From Anaerolineales bacterium UBA832 (GTDB taxonomy: Bacteria; Chloroflexota; Anaerolineae; Anaerolineales; UBA11657), in assembly GCA_002296125.1 (NCBI GenBank), contig DBHI01000126.1:527-15975 (forward strand): a DNA stretch of 15,449 nt. Direction: 5' to 3'. Positions within the stretch are counted from its first letter, which is position 1, and the number at the start of each line of letters is the position of its first letter. Below, in pieces: positions 1 through 5,664 of this stretch. Made by a program: the position numbers and the translations under genes. The notes beneath the pieces are model-generated. The model was not told where the DNA came from and ran no database searches. It saw nothing but the letters and a program-made list of their open reading frames with translations.

Positions 1-776
1 TGTTCAAAAATTTCTTTTTCTAAATAAGAATTAAAATTTCCCAAATCATTTTTTTGATTTCTTATTTTAACTCTCTTTGTTTGCATCCACTGATTTAACT
101 TGCGCCCATCTAGGTCATGTAAAACGAATCCATCTTGTGATATTGAAACTATATTACCGTCATCCAAATATGAAACTTTTTCTATATGCGGTGGCAAAGC
201 ATTTAAATCGCTAGATAAATAATATTCACCTTTGCCTACGCCCACGATTAAAGGGGAACTCCTTCTTGCCGCATATATTTTATTTGGCTCATCTTTAAAA
301 ATTATAGCTAAACCATAAGTGCCTTCAACTTGATTCAATGAAATTTTAATTGCATCAATCGGAGAAGAACTCTGTTGTAGGTTGTGCGCAATAAGATTTG
401 CTAAAACTTCAGTGTCAGTCTGGCTGTAACTATCAAAATTTAAATCTTCTTTTATTTGGTCTGCGTTTTCTATTATACCGTTGTGAACTAAATAAACTTT
501 TTTATCTGAGCTAGAATGAGGATGGGCATTATCTAGGGATACCTCTCCGTGTGTAGCCCAACGTGTGTGACCTATTGCACAACGGCTTAATGCTTCTGGA
601 AAATCTGAAATTTCACTCGGCGCACCCAAATGATGCCAATGTGAAATAGTATTATCTTTATTAAATGCTGCTACTCCGCAAGAGTCATACCCTCTATATT
701 CTAGGCTTTTAAGCCCAGAGTAGGCGGTGTTAATAGCATTATCTTCTTTACCTACGTATCCTATTATTCCACACAT
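1..776 (-). CDS. glmS: Glutamine--fructose-6-phosphate aminotransferase (isomerizing), N-terminal part, cut by window edge
   Basis: GlmS makes glucosamine-6-phosphate from fructose-6-phosphate and glutamine in the cytosol, the entry step to UDP-GlcNAc. The reverse-strand reading starts MCGIIGYVG, so Cys2 becomes the N-terminal nucleophile of a class II glutamine amidotransferase after Met removal. Other family motifs follow in order: YRGYDSCG, GHTRWATHG, AHPHSS, VHNGIIEN and SQTDTEVLANL. About 258 residues are visible, covering the glutaminase domain and the start of the linker (the last residues read LEKEIFE). The two SIS isomerase domains lie beyond position 1. The start is fixed by the need for Cys at position 2 and by a GGAGGG ribosome site 8 nt upstream. 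It lies 76 nt downstream of tRNA-Ile on the same strand, so read-through from the tRNA promoter is possible. A TATAAT-like box at 797-802 (minus) could add a local promoter, but no good -35 is seen. The family call is very sure. Confidence 0.97.
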   Translation of the reverse strand, partial: MCGIIGYVGKEDNAINTAYSGLKSLEYRGYDSCGVAAFNKDNTISHWHHLGAPSEISDFPEALSRCAIGHTRWATHGEVSLDNAHPHSSSDKKVYLVHNGIIENADQIKEDLNFDSYSQTDTEVLANLIAHNLQQSSSPIDAIKISLNQVEGTYGLAIIFKDEPNKIYAARRSSPLIVGVGKGEYYLSSDLNALPPHIEKVSYLDDGNIVSISQDGFVLHDLDGRKLNQWMQTKRVKIRNQKNDLGNFNSYLEKEIFE

Positions 777-784
777 TTTTCATG

Positions 785-790
785 CCCTCC
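785..790 (-). promoter_or_regulatory. Shine-Dalgarno site of glmS
   Basis: On the minus strand the sequence GGAGGG ends 8 nt before the ATG at 776. It is one of the strongest SD sites in the window and selects the MCGI start over an out-of-frame ATG four bases further downstream of the site. Confidence 0.8.
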
Positions 791-852
791 CATATCATTA
801 TAAATATTCCTAGTATAAAATAAAATATATATGCGAATATTCTCATGAAAAT

Positions 853-929
853 TGGTACTCCGAGTGGGCATCGAACCCACAACCTTGCGCTTATAAGGCA
901 CATGCTCTAACCCCTTGAGCTACCGGAGC
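853..929 (-). tRNA. trnI: tRNA-Ile with UAU anticodon (reads AUA)
   Basis: The reverse strand folds as a complete cloverleaf of 77 nt with encoded CCA: acceptor GCTCCGG/TCGGAGT, D stem GCTC/GAGC, anticodon stem TGTGC/GCGCA, loop CTTATAA, a 5-nt variable region, T arm GTGGG-TTCGATG-CCCAC and discriminator A. The 7-nt loop places T34 A35 T36 as the anticodon, UAU, with A37 available for t6A as in other Ile tRNAs. Most bacteria read AUA with a CAU tRNA converted by lysidine synthase (TilS), so a UAU isoacceptor is rare. The 1-72 pair is G-U. The 5' end lies 8 nt after the stop of the DUF2283 gene. Confidence 0.95.
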
Positions 930-937
930 TAAAGCTT

Positions 938-1207
938 TTAATTATTTTTTATTATATTTTTTAGATTAAACTTCTTTATCAATTTAGATACGCCAATTAT
1001 TTCAATACCAACCTGAGTATTTACCTCATCTGTATCTATTGATATCATGTTTCTCTCTTTGTCTGTGTAAACTAAAACTGCACCCACTTTACCTTGGGGC
1101 GGGGCTACATAAATATACATTGAGTCACAACTTTCGTCATAACTAATTCTATTGTCAAAATCGTATTCTTTATACTTCCCGTAACCCTCTGGAAATTTAG
1201 CTTTCAT
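938..1207 (-). CDS. Small DUF2283-like protein lodged between two tRNAs
   Basis: This 89-residue protein has no known activity. Residues 21-33 (ISYDESCDSMYIY) and 55-75 (ISIDTD...VGIEIIGVSK) match the DUF2283 pattern of a short beta-rich domain: Y-D-x-x-x-D-x-x-Y-I near the start, then I-x-I-D followed by VGIEI-x-x-SK. DUF2283 proteins are usually about 60-90 residues, so it looks complete. No signal peptide or membrane segment is seen. The gene is packed 9 nt after the CCA end of tRNA-Leu and 8 nt before the 5' end of tRNA-Ile. The leader GAATAATTA contains no SD, so after tRNA 3' processing the message would start within about 9 nt of its AUG. It is probably co-transcribed with both tRNAs. 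The domain call is fairly sure, the function unknown. Confidence 0.8.
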   Translation of the reverse strand: MKAKFPEGYGKYKEYDFDNRISYDESCDSMYIYVAPPQGKVGAVLVYTDKERNMISIDTDEVNTQVGIEIIGVSKLIKKFNLKNIIKNN

Positions 1208-1216
1208 TAATTATTC

Positions 1217-1302
1217 TGGTAGGGAAGGCGGGACTTGAACCCGCACGGGCTGAGCCCACGTGATCCTAAATCACGCTCGTCTGCCAATTCCGACACTTCC
1301 CC
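1217..1302 (-). tRNA. trnL: tRNA-Leu with UAG anticodon
   Basis: The 86-nt reverse-strand sequence with encoded CCA forms a class II tRNA: acceptor GGGGAAG/CTTCCCT, anticodon stem CGTGA/TCACG with loop TTTAGGA (anticodon UAG, reads CUN), a long variable arm with GGGC-TCA-GCCC pairing, T arm GCGGG-TTCAAGT-CCCGC and discriminator A. The long variable arm and UAG anticodon identify leucine. The 1-72 pair is G-U, as in the neighbouring tRNA-Ile. Confidence 0.97.
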
Positions 1303-1313
1303 GAACGCGCGCA

Positions 1314-1322
1314 ATTATAGCA
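1314..1322 (-). promoter_or_regulatory. Extended -10 promoter of the tRNA-Leu/DUF2283/tRNA-Ile unit
   Basis: On the minus strand TGCTATAAT is a perfect extended -10 element, 11 nt before the tRNA-Leu 5' end. The predicted start is near 1307. The -35 region is poor, as expected for extended -10 promoters. The discriminator between the -10 box and the start reads TGCGCGC, a G+C-rich stretch of the kind found at stringently controlled stable-RNA promoters. The rest of the gap up to 1395 is AT-rich with no other recognisable element. Confidence 0.6.
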
Positions 1323-1395
1323 TGAGCATATAAAATACTATATTAGATTGTAAACTATACTTCACAAATATGTTAGTCATATTTATTAGAAATAG

Positions 1396-2652
1396 TTAAG
1401 AATTTGAAGACAAATATTGAATTGCATAGTTAAGTTGGTTGTCATCATTTAAAGAACCATTTTCATATGTATTTTGTACTAAAAAGTCAGGAGCTACCCC
1501 TGTTCCATCAATTGATCTGCCTAATGGGCTTTTCCATCTAGCAAAGGTGATACGTACGGAACCTTTGTCATTTGATAGATTTACCCATGTTTGTACTGTA
1601 CCTTTCCCATAAGTATTTTCACCTACTAGTGAACCTCTATTATAGTCTTTTACTGCGCTTGCTACAATTTCAGAAGCACTAGCACTTCCTCTATTTACTA
1701 GTAGAACTAGTGGTATGTTAGTTGCTATGCCATCACTGTCTGATTTATATTCTTTTGTACTGCCATTTCCAAATTCTTCTATCATTATTGTCCTGTCATT
1801 AATAAATTCCGATGTTACAGCAATGCCTGCATCTAAGAATCCACCTGGATTGTTACGAAGATCAAGAATTAGACCAGTTGCGTTTTCTAAAGATAGAGAA
1901 TTAAGTTGGTCTCGCAATTCTTTTTTTGTTTTTTCTCCAAAACGATTTATTTTGACATATACAATTTGGTTGTCAATTTGTCTGCTTTCTACTGATGAAA
2001 CAGAAAAATTGTACCTTACAATATTCAATGTGATTTGATCAGGAATGTTTTCTCGTTGTATTGTAATTGTTACTGTTGTTCCGGCTGGTCCTCGTACTTT
2101 GCTTATTACTTCGAATCCTGCAATGCCAGTCATGTCATTTCCATCAACAGATATTATGATATCTCCAGGTAATAAACCTGCTTTTTCTGCTGGTGATCCT
2201 GGTAGTGGGGAAATTACACGTAGATAATCTCCACTTGTATCTACTTCTGCACCTATACCTTCTACTTCTCCACGCATGGTTTCACTCATCATGTTTTGTT
2301 CAATAGGTGTCATGTAATTTGTATTTTTGTCTCCAGTTGCTTTGAGCATTCCTCTAATAGCACCTTGAACTAATTTAGTTGTGTCTAATGGCTGATCTAC
2401 AAAATTTTCTTGTAGAAGTTCAAAAGATTCCCAGAAAGGTTCGAATTCAATCTTGAGTTCTTTAGGTGTATTTGCTGCTTTCTGATTTATTTCAATTTCA
2501 TTAGCATTGTTGAAAAATTTGTAAATTTGAAATCGGTTAGGGTACACATCGTAATAATAAGCTCCACTAATAAAGCCGCCTGCAAAAATACTTATCATTA
2601 CAAATAGTACTGTCGATGTTATGATTAAGTTACGGGTAGAATATAGCTTCAT
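1396..2652 (-). CDS. C-terminal processing peptidase, CtpA/Prc family (S41A)
   Basis: This 418-residue protein is a secreted or membrane-anchored serine protease that trims or degrades envelope proteins from their C-terminal ends. It has an N-terminal hydrophobic segment (about 9-33) as signal anchor, a PDZ domain (about 127-202, with GSPAEKAGLLPGDIIISVDG) and an S41 protease core (about 205-392). The core shows LDLRNNPGG (264-271), RGSASASEI with nucleophile Ser325 and Glu328, and GENTYGKG with Lys350. The 25-residue Ser-Lys spacing equals that of the Ser/Lys dyad in plant D1 processing protease, so it should be active. Length is typical for bacterial CtpA/CtpB. It is the last gene of the envelope cluster, 46 nt after the S41 lipoprotein, and has a good promoter in that gap. 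The SD is weak (GGAG 13 nt upstream). Its substrate cannot be told from the sequence. Confidence 0.95.
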   Translation of the reverse strand: MKLYSTRNLIITSTVLFVMISIFAGGFISGAYYYDVYPNRFQIYKFFNNANEIEINQKAANTPKELKIEFEPFWESFELLQENFVDQPLDTTKLVQGAIRGMLKATGDKNTNYMTPIEQNMMSETMRGEVEGIGAEVDTSGDYLRVISPLPGSPAEKAGLLPGDIIISVDGNDMTGIAGFEVISKVRGPAGTTVTITIQRENIPDQITLNIVRYNFSVSSVESRQIDNQIVYVKINRFGEKTKKELRDQLNSLSLENATGLILDLRNNPGGFLDAGIAVTSEFINDRTIMIEEFGNGSTKEYKSDSDGIATNIPLVLLVNRGSASASEIVASAVKDYNRGSLVGENTYGKGTVQTWVNLSNDKGSVRITFARWKSPLGRSIDGTGVAPDFLVQNTYENGSLNDDNQLNYAIQYLSSNS

Positions 2653-2672
2653 TTGACTAATTTATCTCCATT

Positions 2673-2702
2673 ATTATAGTCTTTGATAAATGACAATATC
2701 AA
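2673..2702 (-). promoter_or_regulatory. Promoter of the CtpA-type peptidase gene
   Basis: On the minus strand TTGATA (2697-2702) and TATAAT (2673-2678) are separated by 18 nt, a near-consensus sigma-70 promoter. The -35 box overlaps the TGA stop codon (2699-2701) of the upstream lipoprotein gene, so CtpA can be expressed independently of the genes before it. Confidence 0.65.
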
Positions 2703-5275
2703 TTGATATATACTTTATAAACAAAATTGCGTATACCTAAGAGATATTCTTTTTGTCCATCATTGATGTCCGAAGTAATGTTGATTTTTGTAATCAATTT
2801 GTGTTCCCCTCTAGGCCAATCAACTAAATTAGCAAGTTGATAAAAGCAATGTTCTTCATTGGATGATCCATTAGTTTGATAGAAATTGTCTTTAGTTACT
2901 TTTATTTCATTTAAATAATAATCAATTGTGATATTGTTCCAGTTTTGCTGAGCTATTTGCTTATTTTTAGCACACCAAGCATACCACCATATGGTGCTGG
3001 TACTTTTTGTTCCTTCAATTGTGTAGGAACGTGTTTGACCAGGTTCTGGAAGGGCCAGGTTTAGATCTTCATTCGCAAGTTCTTCTAAGATTGGTGTATT
3101 ATTTTGTGCTGCTTGCAGAGTTTTTTGGGGTTCTAGTATTGTTGGGGGTCCTGATGGAATGACATTAGCTACTATCGATGTATTAAGAAATGTTATTGCT
3201 TCTTTTAGTATAGAATCTTCATGCTTAAGTACAGTTTCTGTTGTTATTGGGATTATGTTATCAGGTATTACTCCAGTACCTTCGATGATGATATTGCCTT
3301 CCATATCTTTATCCATACCAGTTGGTATTTGAAATGATATGTTGTTAGGTAGTTTGTATTGACCTCGACCAACTTCGCCCATTATTCCATTAGTGGGATT
3401 ATGTCCAAATGTTGTAGTTTGCGGTAAGTTACTAAGTACCCATGCAACATTTTCGCATGCACTTGCACATGCTGGACCTATTAGTACAGCTATACGATTT
3501 GAATATGATAGATCAGGATCTGGCTCTATGGTGTCTGGTGGTCCATGTGAGTCAAAATTGTTTAGTTGGTCACTATAATAATAACCTTTTATTAGTTCTA
3601 AACTGTCTTTCACAAAATATGAGGCTAATCTAGTTCCCATTGGTGATCCACCAAGATTTTGACGCAAATCAACGATGATTCCTTTTGTGTTTTCCTGTAT
3701 GAATAATGTAATTGCGCGTCTGAATAGCCTTAAAGTTAGATTGAGATCGTCTGAAAGTGACCATATCTTTATATATCCAATATTGTCATCTAGGATCTTG
3801 TATTCTATAGGTGGTGCCTGGCGATTCAGATCTGCATATAATGAAGTTTCTGTCAGACTTTTAATTTCACTGATTAATGTAAGAAGATCTTCTTTCTGCT
3901 CTCCATTGTTGTTTATCCAGGAAATTTTTACTGATTTGCCCATTCTACCTCTTGTGACAAATCGATATTGTTCTTTACGTAATACGTGATCGGTAGAAAA
4001 TGGTCCAGTAGGAGGGATGATGTTTTTGGATAACTCTTTAATTGGACTATTATTGTAGCTAATAATTATGTTTCCCTCTTTAATTCCAGATTTTGATGCT
4101 GGTCCAGACGGATTTACATAGCTAGCAATTACTTCACCGTTACTGAGTTCCGTTAATCCCAGGCCTATACCTCCTCCAAATTCTCGTTGAAATTCACCAT
4201 CATCATTTCCCGTAATGCCTATGTGTCCATCTGGGATACTCATACTAAATTGTTTCAATGCAACATACCAAGCTGTAGGATCATTGTTTATTTGGGCGTT
4301 GCGTATTATTGGTTCAAACTTATCATATAATTTGTTCCAATCTATTTGTTTTAGGGTAGTAAATGGATATTCTTTGGACGCTTTTATCCATAATTGATTA
4401 AAGGCTTCTGAATAACTATAATCGGAAAGATCATTAACTGATACGTCACCTTCATACAGATCCATTTTACTAGTGATTTCTTTTGTGAATGAGAAAGGAG
4501 TAGTATCTAAATTTACAATAGTATAACCGGCTTCTATTTTTATTATCGGATCATCTTCTGTAAATAGAAGATTGTCGTCTCCAAAATCTTTTGAAAAATA
4601 CTGGTTTTCATCAGGTGACCACACAATCAATTTACCTCCAATGATTTCATCACGATTTTCGCTATCTATTCTCGCTGAAGTCCATACTGTTGACCAGCCA
4701 TGAAATTCATTCTTGTTCAAAAAAGTGTCACCGATTGTATTTGCTTGTACTGCAATTGCATATATTTTTACTCCAGCATTGTCTTTATTTTTTTCTAGTA
4801 AGACATATTCTCCAGGAGCAACAGAAGGTAGATGTAAAACATAATTCCAAGTATTATTTTCAATATAAGTTAATGGTCCAATAATTTGGTCTTCGCGTGC
4901 AATAACAAAATTGAAGTTACGATTGACAAATCCTGCTTGATTTTCTAGAAGTACAAATGGCTCTACTAGGTAATTATCAAATAATGGAAATGTGATTTCA
5001 GCACTACCTATTACAGTTGCTGGTTCAGAACTTTCTGCTGTTTTTGTGACGATAGTATTTGACGGTGTGGTTTGAAGTATTGTATCTGTAGCAGTGATGG
5101 GAAATTTTGTAATATTGTTATTAGATTCTGTGACATTAATGTTAGTATTATTTTGATAGTTTTCTGATTGGTTCTCATTAGTTATAGGTGTACAACTCAT
5201 AACAATACATGTTCCAATTATTATGCATTTTTTTATAAGTAGTGTACATATTGTTTTTGATTTAGACTCAGTCAT
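2699..5275 (-). CDS. Large S41 family peptidase lipoprotein with PDZ domain (tricorn-like S41 type)
   Basis: This 858-residue protein is probably lipid-anchored outside the membrane. A hydrophobic stretch ends at Cys28 (CIVMSC, an imperfect lipobox), followed by a Thr/Asn/Ser-rich linker to about 90. A beta-rich domain (about 90-270) holds an acidic loop, DDNLLFTEDD, that may bind calcium. A helical segment (about 285-350) ends in PDGH351, then come a PDZ domain (about 365-455) and the S41 core (about 495-680) with VDLRQNLGG and GPACASACEN. Ser605, three residues before Glu608, fits the nucleophile. The residue 25 further on is Gly630 (GHNPTNG), not Lys, so a Ser-Lys dyad is absent. His351 and Ser605 suggest the Ser-His type of catalysis known for tricorn-like S41 peptidases. 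A further C-terminal beta domain (about 725-858) has no clear match. The gene overlaps its upstream neighbour by 8 nt, indicating translational coupling. The family is sure, activity likely, substrate unknown. Confidence 0.85.
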   Translation of the reverse strand: MTESKSKTICTLLIKKCIIIGTCIVMSCTPITNENQSENYQNNTNINVTESNNNITKFPITATDTILQTTPSNTIVTKTAESSEPATVIGSAEITFPLFDNYLVEPFVLLENQAGFVNRNFNFVIAREDQIIGPLTYIENNTWNYVLHLPSVAPGEYVLLEKNKDNAGVKIYAIAVQANTIGDTFLNKNEFHGWSTVWTSARIDSENRDEIIGGKLIVWSPDENQYFSKDFGDDNLLFTEDDPIIKIEAGYTIVNLDTTPFSFTKEITSKMDLYEGDVSVNDLSDYSYSEAFNQLWIKASKEYPFTTLKQIDWNKLYDKFEPIIRNAQINNDPTAWYVALKQFSMSIPDGHIGITGNDDGEFQREFGGGIGLGLTELSNGEVIASYVNPSGPASKSGIKEGNIIISYNNSPIKELSKNIIPPTGPFSTDHVLRKEQYRFVTRGRMGKSVKISWINNNGEQKEDLLTLISEIKSLTETSLYADLNRQAPPIEYKILDDNIGYIKIWSLSDDLNLTLRLFRRAITLFIQENTKGIIVDLRQNLGGSPMGTRLASYFVKDSLELIKGYYYSDQLNNFDSHGPPDTIEPDPDLSYSNRIAVLIGPACASACENVAWVLSNLPQTTTFGHNPTNGIMGEVGRGQYKLPNNISFQIPTGMDKDMEGNIIIEGTGVIPDNIIPITTETVLKHEDSILKEAITFLNTSIVANVIPSGPPTILEPQKTLQAAQNNTPILEELANEDLNLALPEPGQTRSYTIEGTKSTSTIWWYAWCAKNKQIAQQNWNNITIDYYLNEIKVTKDNFYQTNGSSNEEHCFYQLANLVDWPRGEHKLITKINITSDINDGQKEYLLGIRNFVYKVYIN

Positions 5276-5582
5276 CTTGACCCCATACTTTTATGGTATT
5301 GCTATTTGGAAGAGGTATATTGCGACCATAAATTAAGTGCCAAATACTAAACAAGACAAGTCCGCTAAATATTCCAATTTCGGTATTTCCTAATGCAGAA
5401 AGTTGCATATTCCATTTTGACATTCTGTATATTCCTGCACAAAATGGTATTAAGAGAAAAACAAGGGAAATCCATCTAGCTTTTTTCTCTATTCTAAAAT
5501 ACATAAATAGTATAGAAAAAGTCGCTACTGCAATAAGAAGTATTATGTCCCATCTTAGATCATTTAATAAATTTGTGTTCAT
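5268..5582 (-). CDS. Small three-helix membrane protein of unknown function
   Basis: I do not recognise this 104-residue protein. It has three hydrophobic segments (about 12-29, 36-52 and 69-85), separated by a basic loop (RIEKKAR) and a short loop with SKWNMQ, and a soluble C-terminal tail ending in KVWGQDD. Its TGA stop lies inside the start of the S41 lipoprotein gene (ATGACTGA, an 8-nt overlap), so the two are translated together and may work together at the membrane. No SD precedes the ATG. Instead a TATAAT box lies 7 nt upstream, predicting a leaderless or nearly leaderless message. It is divergent from mutL across an 82-nt gap. Confidence 0.7.
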   Translation of the reverse strand: MNTNLLNDLRWDIILLIAVATFSILFMYFRIEKKARWISLVFLLIPFCAGIYRMSKWNMQLSALGNTEIGIFSGLVLFSIWHLIYGRNIPLPNSNTIKVWGQDD

Positions 5583-5589
5583 ATATTAT

Positions 5590-5595
5590 TGATTA
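5590..5595 (-). promoter_or_regulatory. -10 box for the membrane protein/S41 lipoprotein pair, predicting a leaderless start
   Basis: TATAAT on the minus strand is followed by 7 nt and then the ATG at 5582. With the usual spacing, transcription would start at 5583 or 5582, so the mRNA would have no room for an SD. The -35 region is weak (ATGATA with an 18-nt spacer). Confidence 0.5.
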
Positions 5596-5652
5596 TACCG
5601 CGCTAATTAGTAAGTTATCATGATTTCTTGTGTCTTTTCAATATGAAAATGA

Positions 5653-5658
5653 TACAAT
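5653..5658 (+). promoter_or_regulatory. -10 box of mutL, predicting a leaderless GTG start
   Basis: TACAAT is followed by GGTCTT and then the GTG start at 5665. Counting the last T as -7 places +1 exactly on the G of the start codon. No SD is present. The -35 is not convincing (TTTTCA-like sequence is too close). Confidence 0.45.
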
Positions 5659-5664
5659 GGTCTT

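Noticed and set aside
777..852. A glmS ribozyme-type riboswitch upstream of glmS
   Set aside because: Only 76 nt of AT-rich sequence lie between the tRNA and glmS, too short and without the pseudoknotted core expected of the ribozyme.
3450..3525. Inactivation of the large S41 protein because the dyad Lys is replaced by Gly630
   Set aside because: The nucleophile Ser605, Glu608 and a GHNPTNG motif similar to that of other S41 branches are kept, and His351 offers an alternative base. Absence of Lys is a feature of tricorn-like S41 members, not proof of decay.
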